Assembly (NCBI GenBank): GCA_964518765.1
Contig: CAZFJC010000006.1
Coordinates: 51,907 to 115,906, forward strand
Direction of reading: 5' to 3'
Origin: CAZPNX01 sp964518765
GTDB lineage: Bacteria > Edwardsbacteria > AC1 > EtOH8
Length of the DNA stretch: 64,000 nt
The position numbers and the translations under genes were made by a program. The first letter of the stretch is position 1. Every line of letters begins with the position of its first letter. Below, piece by piece: positions 1 through 8,789 of the stretch. The notes below the pieces were generated by a model. That model did not search any database. It worked only from the letters and a program-made list of their open reading frames with translations, and was not told the DNA's origin.

Positions 1-1
1 C

Positions 2-1042
2 TATACGATCTACACGGTGGCCACCAAGTACTACACCGGCCCGCTCAGCCGGGGTCTGCCCGGGGTGAATAACTGGGAATACCTGGTCTATAGCACCCTG
101 GGCGGCAGCTTAGTATGTCTGGCGGTGGTCTCGGCCTTCCGCTGGGCGCGGATGGAGTCGGCTAACATTGTAACCTGGGGCAGGCTGCGGTTTCCGGCCG
201 AGTACCTCTATATAATCCCCTCCGGTGTCTGCACCGCGGTGGTCATTCCCACCACCACCCTGCTCTATGTGCTACTGCGGTCGGTGATGGTGGCCATGCT
301 GATTATGCGGGGGTCGGTCATCATCTTCTCTCGCATCATCGATGCCATCCAGATCAGGCAGGGAATCCTCCACAAGAAGGTCTACTGGGAGGAGGAGGTG
401 GCGGTGGTGTTTGCCATCGCTGCCGTCGTCCTGCAGCTGTTCTTCGTTAAGGAGGCGGGAGGCGGGGACCTGATCAGGAACGTTTTGGCCATGGTTGTTC
501 TGGGCAGCTATCTGAGCGCTTATTTCATCCGCATCTACATCATGAACTACTACAAGAACACCAGGGGCAAAGGATGCAAACAGGACAACAAGGCCTTCTT
601 CGCGGTGGAGCAGGTGTCGGCCTCGGTGACCATGCTGGTCATACTTTTCGTGCTGATGCTTCTGCCCTCGGGCACGGGCAAGATCCTGGCGGCTGTCCAA
701 CGCGGATACCTGGCGGCCTCGAGCTACTGGCCGATGGAGGTGCTGGCCGGCGGGATCTTCGGGGTGGTGGCCTTCTTCTCGGTGTTCATCTTCATGTTCA
801 AGGGGCGGACAGCCACCTTCGCCGGCCTTTCCAACCGGCTGACCTCGTTGATATCGGGCACCATGGCCACCTTGCTTTTCGCCCTGCTGTTCGGCGGCAA
901 GTATCCCAAGGCAGGGGACTGGCTGGCGCTGGTCTTCATATTCATCGCCGTGGGGTTCATGACCCGGGCCGAGATGAAGCGATCGGCCGAGCTCAAGCGG
1001 GAGGGCGAAATCTGCGCTCCCGAGACTGCCCAAGCCAAGTAG
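2..1042 (+). CDS. multi-pass membrane protein, 5'-truncated by window edge
   Basis: The reading frame is open from base 2, so the gene very likely begins upstream; the first in-window start-like codon is a GTG at 17. The visible part (about 346 codons) has roughly nine or ten hydrophobic segments with short loops and a charged C-terminal tail, the layout of drug/metabolite-transporter-like (EamA-type) proteins. No signature motif fixes the substrate. It ends about 90 bp before the ferredoxin gene and may not belong to that operon. Family assignment is tentative; that it is an integral membrane protein is clear. Confidence 0.6.
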   Translation, partial: YTIYTVATKYYTGPLSRGLPGVNNWEYLVYSTLGGSLVCLAVVSAFRWARMESANIVTWGRLRFPAEYLYIIPSGVCTAVVIPTTTLLYVLLRSVMVAMLIMRGSVIIFSRIIDAIQIRQGILHKKVYWEEEVAVVFAIAAVVLQLFFVKEAGGGDLIRNVLAMVVLGSYLSAYFIRIYIMNYYKNTRGKGCKQDNKAFFAVEQVSASVTMLVILFVLMLLPSGTGKILAAVQRGYLAASSYWPMEVLAGGIFGVVAFFSVFIFMFKGRTATFAGLSNRLTSLISGTMATLLFALLFGGKYPKAGDWLALVFIFIAVGFMTRAEMKRSAELKREGEICAPETAQAK

Positions 1043-1129
1043 GGCCATTTCCCCTTGTCAAACGAAACACCCTGAAGGACAGCCTCAGACTTCTATCCGC
1101 TAATTTTACCAGAGGAGACAGTTGCCGCC

Positions 1130-1525
1130 ATGCGGTTAAATGTCGTCGACACCGACCGCTGCGTGGGATGCCAGGTGTGCATGTTCGCCTGCTCCCGCCT
1201 GCACGGCCAGCCCGGCCTGGGGGCCAACCGCATTGCGATCCGCTCGGCCGGAGGCATGGAACGCGGCTTCGTGGCCGTGGTCTGCCGGGCCTGCCAGGAC
1301 CCGCCCTGCGCCGCGGTCTGCCCCAACGACGCCCTCGTCCTGCGACAGGGCGGAGGGGTGCTGCTCAAGCCGGAGAAATGCACCGGCTGCGGGCACTGCC
1401 GGGAGGCCTGCCCCATGGGTGCGGTCTTCTGGGACGAGGAGGGCCAGAAGCCGAGGATCTGCGTCCACTGCGGCTACTGCGCCAAGCACTGCCCCCACGA
1501 GGTGCTGTCCATGGAGGAAAATTGA
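1130..1525 (+). CDS. four-cluster 4Fe-4S ferredoxin, AOR electron-transfer partner
   Basis: A 131-residue protein with sixteen cysteines in four groups: CVGCQVCMFAC, CRACQDPPCAAVCP, CTGCGHCREACP and CVHCGYCAKHCP. This predicts up to four [4Fe-4S] clusters, as in HycB/AorB-like electron-transfer subunits. There is no signal peptide, so it should be cytoplasmic. The stop codon lies one base before the ATG of the AOR gene, so the two are surely cotranscribed and the ferredoxin probably takes electrons from aldehyde oxidation. The partner assignment is inferred from adjacency. Confidence 0.88.
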   Translation: MRLNVVDTDRCVGCQVCMFACSRLHGQPGLGANRIAIRSAGGMERGFVAVVCRACQDPPCAAVCPNDALVLRQGGGVLLKPEKCTGCGHCREACPMGAVFWDEEGQKPRICVHCGYCAKHCPHEVLSMEEN

Positions 1526-1526
1526 A

Positions 1527-3290
1527 ATGCTGGAGCGGGACACCCTGGCCAACGTCCTCTACGTCGATCTCTCCAAGCGAAAGCACTGGGTGGAGAGGAG
1601 GGTGGATCTCTTCGGAGATCGTTTGGGAGGAGCCGGCGCGGCCATAAAACTTCTGGAGGAGAATTGCCCCAAGGGGACCGACCCGCTTTCGGCCGGCAAC
1701 CCGATAATCCTGGCCACCGGTCCGCTGGCCGGGCTCTTTCCGTTGGCCTCCAAGACGGTGGCCATGTTCAAGTCTCCCCACACCGGGAACCTGGGCGAGA
1801 GCCACGCCGGAGGCCGGAGCTCGGTGGCCCTGAGGATGGCGGGATACGGGGCCCTGGTCATCCTGGGCGCCAACGACCGGCCCGGATATTTAGCGGTCCA
1901 CGGCGACAAGGTATATTACCGTGATGCCCGGGCCCTATGGGGCATGGGCAGTTCGTTCACCACCGGCCGGGTCATCAGGGAGAACGAGCCCGGCCCGGGG
2001 CTTCGCAGCATCATGCGCATCGGGCGGGCCGGCGAGAACCTGATTACCTATTCGGCGGTGACCACCGAATCCTACCGTCACTTCGGAAGGCTGGGGCTGG
2101 GGGCGGTATTCGGATGCAAAAAGCTGAAGGCGGTGGTGGTCTCGGGCCAGCGCGGCCTGCCGGTGGCCGACCTCAAGGAGTACCGGGAGCTTTATGAGGA
2201 GATCCACCGAGCGGCGGTGGAGTCCCCGGCTATGAAGAAATACCATGATCTGGGGACGCCGGAGAACATCAGGCCGCTTAACAAGCTGGGTGGTCTACCG
2301 GTGCGCAACCTGTCTGCGGTCAACGACCAGGCGGCCGATGCCGTGTCCGGCGAAAAAATGGCCGAGGGCTTCCTTGGCAGGCGTTTGGCCTGCACCCATT
2401 GCCCGGTGGGCTGCATCCACATCGCCGCCCTGAGGGAGCCCTATGAGCGGGAAGCCTATTTCTACAAGACCTCGATGATCTCCTACGACTACGAGCCCAT
2501 CTATTCCATGGGGACCATGCTGGGGGTTTTCGATCCCGCCAACCTGCTCAAGCTGCTGGACGCGGTGGAGAAGGTGGGGCTGGACTCGATGAGCGCCGGG
2601 GTGGCCCTGGCCTGGGCCACCGAAGCCTTCGAGAAAAAGCTGATAGGAGAACAGGAGACCGGTGGGATCAAGCTAGCCTGGGGCGATGTCTCCCCCTACC
2701 GCCAAGCCATCGGACGGATCGTATCCCGGAGCAATGAGTTCTACAGTCTGCTGGGGAGCGGGGTGGCGGCCGCCTCGGACAGATACGGAGGGAAGGAGTT
2801 CGCCCTGGCCTTTGGGGGCAACGAGATGCCGGGCTATCATACCGGACCGGCCGCCCATCTGGGTTACCTCTTCGGGGCCAGGCACAGCCACCTGGACAAC
2901 GCCGGCTACAGCGCCGACCAGAAGAACCTGGGCAAGGAGCCATTGCCGCCGGAGAAGCTGGCCTCGGACCTGGTGGCCGAGGAGGAGTGGAGGCAGGTGC
3001 TCTCCAGCCTGGTGCTCTGCTTCTTCGCTCGAAAGCTTTATACCGAGGATCTGGTGTCCAGGGCCCTGAAATGCTGCGGCTATAAGCTCGGGGCCGACCA
3101 GCTCAAGGAGCTGGGCAGGAAAATTTTGAGGGACAAGTACGCCTTCAAGGTGCGGGAGGGATTCGACTCTGGGGCCGGGGACCTTCCCGAGCGTATCTAT
3201 CAGACGCCAGCTCCGGGTGGCGCCATCGACCGTGCTTACGTGGCGGCGGCCGCCAAGGCCTACCGCCGGGAGCTCGGACTGGCACCATGA
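1527..3290 (+). CDS. aor: aldehyde ferredoxin oxidoreductase family protein
   Basis: A 587-residue tungsto/molybdopterin enzyme that oxidises aldehydes to acids using ferredoxin. The N-terminal half carries the usual AOR pterin-binding region, with GGRSSVALRMAGYGALVI near residues 95-115. A CTHCPVGC motif at about residue 288 and a cysteine in LVLCFF near residue 496 match the four ligands of the AOR [4Fe-4S] cluster. Length is close to the family norm of about 600. The reading frame is open upstream to 1140, but that stretch is the ferredoxin gene in another frame, so the ATG at 1527 is chosen. The stop overlaps the next start (ATGA). Confidence 0.92.
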   Translation: MLERDTLANVLYVDLSKRKHWVERRVDLFGDRLGGAGAAIKLLEENCPKGTDPLSAGNPIILATGPLAGLFPLASKTVAMFKSPHTGNLGESHAGGRSSVALRMAGYGALVILGANDRPGYLAVHGDKVYYRDARALWGMGSSFTTGRVIRENEPGPGLRSIMRIGRAGENLITYSAVTTESYRHFGRLGLGAVFGCKKLKAVVVSGQRGLPVADLKEYRELYEEIHRAAVESPAMKKYHDLGTPENIRPLNKLGGLPVRNLSAVNDQAADAVSGEKMAEGFLGRRLACTHCPVGCIHIAALREPYEREAYFYKTSMISYDYEPIYSMGTMLGVFDPANLLKLLDAVEKVGLDSMSAGVALAWATEAFEKKLIGEQETGGIKLAWGDVSPYRQAIGRIVSRSNEFYSLLGSGVAAASDRYGGKEFALAFGGNEMPGYHTGPAAHLGYLFGARHSHLDNAGYSADQKNLGKEPLPPEKLASDLVAEEEWRQVLSSLVLCFFARKLYTEDLVSRALKCCGYKLGADQLKELGRKILRDKYAFKVREGFDSGAGDLPERIYQTPAPGGAIDRAYVAAAAKAYRRELGLAP

Positions 3291-3979
3291 CCAGATGGCC
3301 GGCGGTCTTAATGGCCGGGGTGTTGCTGTCGGCTGCGATCCAAACCATAGGGAAAGCGGACAACGAGGTGGCGAAGAAAACCGTCAGACTGCCAAAGCCG
3401 GCCACGGAGGGATCGGTATCGCTGGAAAAGGCATTGGCCACCAGAAGGTCGATCAGGAGCTTCTCCGACAAGCCGCTGACCATGGCCCATGTCTCCCAGC
3501 TCCTGTGGGCGGCCCAGGGGATCACCGAGCCCAAGAGGGGCCTACGGGCCGCGCCCTCGGCCGGCGCCTGCTATCCGATATCGCTCTATCTGGCGGCCGG
3601 CAAGGTCGAAGGCCTCGATCCCGGGATCTACCTTTACTCGCCGGCCGGTCACCTGCTGCTGAGGAAGTCGTCGGCCGACGGCCGGGGCGACCTGGCCCGG
3701 GCGGCCATAGGGCAATCCTGCGTCGGCACGGCCCCGGCGGTGCTGGCCCTGGCGGCCGATTACGGGAGGATCAAACCGCGCTACGGCGACCGGTCGGCCA
3801 GATACACCGACATGGAGGCCGGGCACATCGGGCAGAACGTATCGCTGCAGGCCGTGGCCCTGGGCCTGGGCACAGTGATGGTGGGAGCCTTCGACGACGG
3901 GGCGGTCAAAAAGGCCCTGGGCCTGCCGCCGGAGGAGGCCGCGCTCTACATAATCCCCGTCGGCCATCCCTCAAGATGA
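3287..3979 (+). CDS. exported SagB/ThcOx-type nitroreductase-like protein
   Basis: A 230-residue protein with a hydrophobic N-terminal segment (residues 5-20) that looks like a signal peptide or anchor. A nitroreductase fold follows: LATRRSIRSFSDKPL is the typical FMN-binding start, and RAAPSAGACYPISLYL is the SagB-type signature. The C-terminal part (LQAVALGLGTVMVGAF, then IIPVGHP) is also typical. SagB-type proteins are FMN-dependent dehydrogenases; the substrate here is unknown. It overlaps the AOR stop by four bases, so it is in the AOR operon. Export of this family is common outside thiazole-peptide clusters, and no such cluster is seen here. Confidence 0.82.
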   Translation: MTRWPAVLMAGVLLSAAIQTIGKADNEVAKKTVRLPKPATEGSVSLEKALATRRSIRSFSDKPLTMAHVSQLLWAAQGITEPKRGLRAAPSAGACYPISLYLAAGKVEGLDPGIYLYSPAGHLLLRKSSADGRGDLARAAIGQSCVGTAPAVLALAADYGRIKPRYGDRSARYTDMEAGHIGQNVSLQAVALGLGTVMVGAFDDGAVKKALGLPPEEAALYIIPVGHPSR

Positions 3980-5109
3980 GGGCATTAGAGCGGTCGTGCC
4001 TGGGTGGCATCAGATATAGCATATATTGCTATATCCTTATCTCTTGCCTTACGGAGGCGCCAGCCAGCGGCCAGCCCGACACCTCGTCGTATTTTTTCTA
4101 CCGGGGCCTGGATTACGGTTCGCAGGCCGTCTACCATCCGGGCTCGGTGGTCATCAACGGCGGCTACGGCATCTGGCAGGTTCCCAGCCGGGCCGGCGAT
4201 CGGAGGATTTTGGACGTGCCCTACCGCCGCTGGTGGCGCAACTCCTGGGCCAGCATCGGGCACCCCCTGAGGACCATCGAAGCGGTCGGCTGGAACAGGT
4301 TCCTGGCCAACGAGGTTTTCCCGGCTGACCCGATGGACCGGAACCGGGAACAGTTCGTCCCCAACTACTTCCTGCACGGGATCGGGGCGGGGATGCACTA
4401 CCGGGCTACGACCGAATGGTTTCGGTACCACGGATTTCCGCACCCCCGTCTATGGTCGCTGGCGACCATGGCCGCCTACCACCTGGCCACCGAGGTGGTG
4501 GAGAACGGGGAGACCCAGGGCCCTACCCTGGACCCGATCGCCGACCTCTACGTCTTCAACCCGGCCGGCATCCTGCTCTTCTCCTCGGACCGTATCTGCC
4601 GGTTCTTTTCACGAAAGCTTGGATTGGCCGAGTGGTCCCAGCAGCCGTGCTACAACGCCCGCACCGGCAACCTCGAGAACATGGGCCAGTTCTACGTGAT
4701 GCGCTATCCCCTCAGGGCCGACCGGTCCTGGAGCCTGATGGCCCACTACGGACTGCACGGCATGGCCGGGTTGAGCCGGCGGTATCCCGACGGCCGGGCC
4801 TGGTCGGCCGCCGCCGGTCTGATGGTGGAGAACCTGGAGGCGGCGGTCCAGGAGGGGCCGGGGGAGGCCTATGCCGCCAGTCTGAGCTGGAGCGCCGGTA
4901 TTTTCTACGACCGAAACAACTCCCTGCTGGCCTCGCTGCTGGTCAGCGGACTGCCTCACAACAAGGCCAGGCTCAACCTCTATCCCGGCGTTCTGAGGCT
5001 GGGGCGCTTCAGCCCGGGCATCATCGCCTCCTGGGGGCACGAGCTGGTGGTCGGAGTGAACGCAGCCTTTGTTCCCCTGGGGTTGGCCTGGGGCTCGGAG
5101 CCGCCCTGA
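3976..5109 (+). CDS. uncharacterised exported protein, possibly outer-membrane associated
   Basis: A 377-residue protein that starts with an ATGA overlap on the preceding gene; the frame is open further upstream but that part is antisense noise. Residues 12-30 are hydrophobic and may be a signal sequence. The body is rich in Tyr, Trp and Gly with alternating hydrophobic stretches, suggesting a membrane-bound or beta-rich envelope protein. I do not recognise the family. Its place as last gene of the AOR/SagB operon is the only functional hint. Confidence 0.6.
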   Translation: MRALERSCLGGIRYSIYCYILISCLTEAPASGQPDTSSYFFYRGLDYGSQAVYHPGSVVINGGYGIWQVPSRAGDRRILDVPYRRWWRNSWASIGHPLRTIEAVGWNRFLANEVFPADPMDRNREQFVPNYFLHGIGAGMHYRATTEWFRYHGFPHPRLWSLATMAAYHLATEVVENGETQGPTLDPIADLYVFNPAGILLFSSDRICRFFSRKLGLAEWSQQPCYNARTGNLENMGQFYVMRYPLRADRSWSLMAHYGLHGMAGLSRRYPDGRAWSAAAGLMVENLEAAVQEGPGEAYAASLSWSAGIFYDRNNSLLASLLVSGLPHNKARLNLYPGVLRLGRFSPGIIASWGHELVVGVNAAFVPLGLAWGSEPP

Positions 5110-5193
5110 GACGATAAGAGCGCTTGATTTTCATCCGGTTATCGTGTATCCTTGCCTCGGCTCGAGATCGATAATTCTGATAAGTGAGTGGCC

Positions 5194-6006
5194 ATGGACC
5201 AGAAGGTGACCACCAAGACCCTGATGAGGATGAAGCAAAAGGGGGAGAAGATCGCCTGCCTGACGGCCTACGATTTTCTGACCGCCCGCCTGCTGGACCA
5301 GGCCGGCATCGACCTGATACTGGTGGGAGACTCGGTGGCGATGGTCTTCGCGGGCTACGAGAATACCCTCCCCATCCGCATGGAGGATATGCTCTACCAC
5401 ACGGCCGCGGTCAAGCGGGGGGTGAAGCGGGCCATGGTGGTGGCCGACATGCCCTTCCTGTCGTACCAGACCTCAATCGCCGACGCCACCCACAACGCCG
5501 GCCGCCTGCTTAAGGAGTCCGGGGCCGAGGCCGTCAAGCTGGAGGGAGGACGGGTGGCGGCGCCCATCGTTAAGAATCTGGTGGAGCGCGGCATCCCGGT
5601 GATGGGACACCTGGGGCTGACGCCTCAGTCCATCCATAAGTTCGGCGGCTACCAGCTGCAGGCCAGGGACCCGGAGTCGGCCGATCGGCTGATGGCAGCC
5701 GCCAAGGCCCTGGAGGCGGCCGGCTGCTTCGCCATCGTACTGGAGAAGATTCCCTATCAGGTGGCCAAGAGGGTGACGGAGACGCTTAAGATCCCCACCA
5801 TCGGCATCGGGGCCGGGCCCCACTGCGACGGCCAGATCCTAGTGGTGGACGACGTCGAGGGCAAGTTCGAAGACTTCGTGCCAAAGTTCGTCCGTCGCTA
5901 CGCCGACGTAGCCGGGGAGATGAAGAAGGCCTACCGGGGGTACATCGAGGACGTCAGGAAGGGGAGCTTCCCCAGCTTGGACGAGAGCTTCTCGGAGGAT
6001 CAGTGA
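5194..6006 (+). CDS. panB: 3-methyl-2-oxobutanoate hydroxymethyltransferase
   Basis: About 270 residues. Catalyses the first committed step of pantothenate synthesis, hydroxymethyl transfer from methylene-THF to ketoisovalerate. Signature elements are visible: KIACLTAYDF near the start, LVGDSVAMV (metal-binding Asp), a VKLEGG segment, GIPVMGHLGLTPQS and TIGIGAGPHCDGQ. The ATG at 5194 is preferred; a GTG two codons upstream (5188) is also possible. It is followed after 55 bp by panC, with a small repeat between them. Length and motifs are complete. Confidence 0.95.
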   Translation: MDQKVTTKTLMRMKQKGEKIACLTAYDFLTARLLDQAGIDLILVGDSVAMVFAGYENTLPIRMEDMLYHTAAVKRGVKRAMVVADMPFLSYQTSIADATHNAGRLLKESGAEAVKLEGGRVAAPIVKNLVERGIPVMGHLGLTPQSIHKFGGYQLQARDPESADRLMAAAKALEAAGCFAIVLEKIPYQVAKRVTETLKIPTIGIGAGPHCDGQILVVDDVEGKFEDFVPKFVRRYADVAGEMKKAYRGYIEDVRKGSFPSLDESFSEDQ

Positions 6007-6010
6007 GGCC

Positions 6011-6036
6011 CCAACCGCAGAGGGCGCAGAGGAACC
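6011..6036 (+). repeat. short dispersed-repeat-like segment (CGCAGAG type)
   Basis: The panB-panC gap contains a low-complexity segment built on CCGCAGAGGGCGCAGAGG. Similar CAGAG-type repeats are scattered between genes in many uncultured bacterial genomes. It is one of several intergenic repeat families in this window. Only one copy of this family is seen here, so the call rests on resemblance. Confidence 0.4.
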
Positions 6037-6061
6037 TGGGTTTCAAGATCAGCTGAGGCGT

Positions 6062-6904
6062 ATGAGGATCGTAAGAACGATCGGGCGCCTGCGTTCGGAA
6101 ATCGCCCGGCAGCGGCGGAAGGGCAGGCGCATTGGTCTGGTGCCCACCATGGGGGCGCTGCATGAGGGCCACCTGTCGCTTATTCGCTTGGCCAGGGAGA
6201 GAAGCGATTTGGTCGTCGTTTCGATATTCGTCAATCCGACCCAGTTCGGACCGAAGGAGGACTTGGCCAAATACCCGCGAGACCTGAAGGGTGATGCCGC
6301 TAAGTGCCGCAGGGCCGGGGCGGACCTGGTGTTTGCCCCGAGCATCAGGGAGGTATATCCCAAAGGTTTTTCCACCTACGTCAACGTGGAGGGACTGACC
6401 CGGGGTCTGTGCGGGACCTCGCGGCCGGGGCATTTCCGGGGTGTGGCCACCGTGGTCTGCAAGCTGTTCAACATGGTCCAGCCCGATGTGGCCGTCTTCG
6501 GCCAGAAGGACGCCCAGCAGGCGGCGGTCATAAAGCAAATGGCCAGGGACCTCGATATAGCTGTAAATATAGTAATCGCCCCCATAGTTCGCGAGCCCGA
6601 CGGCCTGGCCATGAGCTCCCGAAACGCCTACCTCAGCCCGGCCGAGCGGGCCCAGGCCCCGGCGCTCCACCACGCCCTGCAGCTGGCCAAGGCGCTTGCC
6701 AAGAAGGGTCGGCGGGACGCCGAGGGCGTCAAGCGGGAGATGGAAAAGCTGATCGGCATCGAGGCGCCCCTGGGCAAAATAGACTATATAGAGATAGTGG
6801 ACAGCGCCGACCTGCGGCCGGTCAGGTCGATCAGAGGTAAAACACTGGCGGCCCTGGCGGTAAGGTTTCCCAGCGCCAGGCTGATAGACAATACCGTTCT
6901 TTGA
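6062..6904 (+). CDS. panC: pantothenate synthetase
   Basis: A 280-residue ATP-dependent ligase joining pantoate and beta-alanine. The nucleotide-binding signature VPTMGALHEGHLSLI (residues 28-42) holds the HxGH-type motif, VVSIFVNPTQFGP and YPRDL follow, and VFGQKDAQQAAVI and EPDGLAMSSRN (the KMSKS-equivalent loop) are all present. Length matches the family. It shares the pathway with panB upstream and panD downstream, but a decayed gene now separates it from panD. Confidence 0.96.
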   Translation: MRIVRTIGRLRSEIARQRRKGRRIGLVPTMGALHEGHLSLIRLARERSDLVVVSIFVNPTQFGPKEDLAKYPRDLKGDAAKCRRAGADLVFAPSIREVYPKGFSTYVNVEGLTRGLCGTSRPGHFRGVATVVCKLFNMVQPDVAVFGQKDAQQAAVIKQMARDLDIAVNIVIAPIVREPDGLAMSSRNAYLSPAERAQAPALHHALQLAKALAKKGRRDAEGVKREMEKLIGIEAPLGKIDYIEIVDSADLRPVRSIRGKTLAALAVRFPSARLIDNTVL

Positions 6905-7476
6905 AGGGGCTGCCCGTGGCTCCAAAGGCCGAAAGCTGGACCAGGGTGATTTTCCTGGCTGCGGGCCTGGCCTGGGCAGCAAATGGAACAGCCGGAGGCC
7001 CGGGCGACGAATCAAGGCGCTGGTTCAACTGGAGCGTACACTTGGCACCCTTCCCGTCCACTTCGCGTTACAAGGATTCAAAAATACTTAAAAGGAACGA
7101 CCTCCTCGGGATGGGCACCAAGTTCGAGCTTTGGCTCCTGCCGGAATCATGGGGGAACCTGGCGCTGGCTCTAGGCCTTGACGGCGAATGCATGGTGCAC
7201 TTCCTCAAGGGAGCCATCACCGACCGGCTAGATTCCAAAAACCCCGCCACCATGTTCGACATCGCCACCTATTCGTTCGGAGCGGATGCGGCTTTTCCCT
7301 AACGCGCCAGGATGGGAAGGGGCTTCGGAATCCGATCCTGGACGGGATTTGAGGTGCTGGACGTAAGCACGGCCCAGTGCGCTCTACGATCCGACGGTCC
7401 GAACTGGGAGGGGCAGGACAACTGGGTGCTAGGAAACCTAGCCATCGGAATGGAGGCCGAACTCTCCCCGCGCTAG
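6901..7476 (+). pseudogene. decayed outer-membrane beta-barrel-like gene between panC and panD
   Basis: Starting at a TTG that overlaps the panC stop, the frame encodes a probable signal peptide and a barrel-like segment of 133 residues, then hits a TAA at 7300. The same frame continues after the stop with GFEVLDVSTAQ and NWVLGNLAIGMEAELSPR up to a TAG at 7476, which still looks like barrel sequence; an alternative frame around 7280-7340 also reads plausibly, so one or two frameshifts are likely. Nothing recognisable follows to 7671. A short functional protein cannot be excluded, but decay is the simpler reading. Confidence 0.55.
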
Positions 7477-7671
7477 TCGATCGATTAACGTTACCGCCGC
7501 CGGCCGGTGCCTCACCTGGCCAGCTCGCTTCTGAGGCTGGGAAAGCGAAATAGGGAATACGGCCTGATAGCTCTAGGAAGCTCAATCGACGGCCATATTA
7601 GCTATGTATATATAGGGTATATAAAGAGAAATGTGGGCCAGCCACTAATACCTACAAGACCGAGGAGTGTC

Positions 7672-8034
7672 ATGCTGCGCAACCTCTGCAAATCCAAGAT
7701 ACACCGGGCCACCATCACCGAGGTCCACCTGCACTACGAGGGCTCCATCGCTATCGACGAGAAGCTGCTGAAAGCGGCCGACATCCTGCCCAACGAGATA
7801 GTTCAGGTGGTCAACGTCAACAACGGGGCCCGGTTCGAGACCTACGCCATCAGGGCCAGGGCCGGGTCGGGGACCATCGGCCTCAACGGGGCGGCCGCCC
7901 GGCTGGGCATGCCCGGAGACAAGGTCATCATCCTTTCCACCTGCTACGTGGACACCGAGGTGATCCGCAAGTATCGGCCCAAGGTGGTTTGTGTGGACGA
8001 CAGGAATAGGATCTCGAAGAGGACCAAGCTTTGA
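7672..8034 (+). CDS. panD: aspartate 1-decarboxylase proenzyme
   Basis: A 120-residue pyruvoyl enzyme that makes beta-alanine for pantothenate. The self-cleavage site is visible as Gly24-Ser25 within LHYEGSIAID, after which Ser25 would become the pyruvoyl group. NVNNGARFETYAI and GDKVIILSTC are the other conserved stretches. The frame extends upstream to 7507, but family length and the Gly24-Ser25 position fix the ATG at 7672, preceded by GAGGAGTG. It overlaps the next gene by four bases (TTGA). Confidence 0.95.
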   Translation: MLRNLCKSKIHRATITEVHLHYEGSIAIDEKLLKAADILPNEIVQVVNVNNGARFETYAIRARAGSGTIGLNGAAARLGMPGDKVIILSTCYVDTEVIRKYRPKVVCVDDRNRISKRTKL

Positions 8035-8789
8035 GCCGGGAGGTCCGCTGCCTGATACTGGCGGCCGGGGCCGGCACCCGGATGAAGTCGGACCTGGCCA
8101 AGGTGCTGCACCGGTTGTGCGGACGCTGCCTGGTGGAGCACGTGGTGGACGCGGCCCAAAGGGCGGGCATCGCCAGGCTGGCGGTGGTCATCGGCCACCA
8201 GGCGGACAAGGTGAGGCAGGCCCTGGCCGGCCGGGCAGTGGGCTTCGTGCTCCAGGCCGAACAGAAGGGGACGGGGCACGCGGTGATGCAGGCCGAGCCG
8301 TTGTTCCGGGATTTCGACGGCGACCTGCTGGTGCTCTACGGCGACGTGCCGCTTATCAAACCCGAGACCATCAAGGCCCTCTTGGCCAAGCACCAAGCGG
8401 AGGGCAACGCCTGCACCATGCTGACCACCATCGTCGATGATCCGGGAAGATACGGTCGGGTCATAAGGGGGGCGGACGGCGGGGTGGAGAGGATAGTCGA
8501 GGCCAGAGACGCCTCGCCCGAGGAGCTTGAGGTGCGCGAGATCAACCCGGCCATCTACTGCTTCGACTGCCGGCTGATGCTGGAGGCGCTGCGCCAGGTG
8601 CGTCCGAACAACGACCAGAAGGAGTACTACCTGACCGACGTCGTCGGTATTATGAAAAGCCAGGGGCGGCCGGTGTCGGCGGTCATCGTCCGTGACAGTC
8701 GGGAGGTGCTGGGCATCAACACCCAGGAGGAGCTGACGGAGTGCGAGGCCTACCTTGAAGGACAGGCTGGTCAAACCGCTAGGGCCTAG
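8031..8789 (+). CDS. GlmU-like N-terminal uridylyltransferase, no acetyltransferase domain
   Basis: A 252-residue nucleotidyltransferase beginning LILAAGAGTRMKSDLAKVLH, the GlmU pyrophosphorylase signature, followed by QKGTGHAV, LYGDVPLI and NPAIYCF. It should make UDP-GlcNAc or a related UDP-sugar. The usual C-terminal left-handed beta-helix acetyltransferase domain (about 200 residues in bifunctional GlmU) is absent; the protein ends just after the pyrophosphorylase domain (EVLGINTQEEL). The TTG start overlaps the panD stop. The acetyltransferase step must be encoded elsewhere, or the substrate differs. Confidence 0.88.
   Translation: MSREVRCLILAAGAGTRMKSDLAKVLHRLCGRCLVEHVVDAAQRAGIARLAVVIGHQADKVRQALAGRAVGFVLQAEQKGTGHAVMQAEPLFRDFDGDLLVLYGDVPLIKPETIKALLAKHQAEGNACTMLTTIVDDPGRYGRVIRGADGGVERIVEARDASPEELEVREINPAIYCFDCRLMLEALRQVRPNNDQKEYYLTDVVGIMKSQGRPVSAVIVRDSREVLGINTQEELTECEAYLEGQAGQTARA

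Noticed and set aside
1140..1526. Upstream extension of the AOR reading frame
   Set aside because: This part overlaps the ferredoxin gene in another frame; the ATG at 1527 gives the normal AOR length and N-terminus.
3217..3975. Upstream extension of the exported protein at 3976
   Set aside because: It lies entirely across the AOR end and SagB gene; an ATGA junction at 3976 is a natural start.
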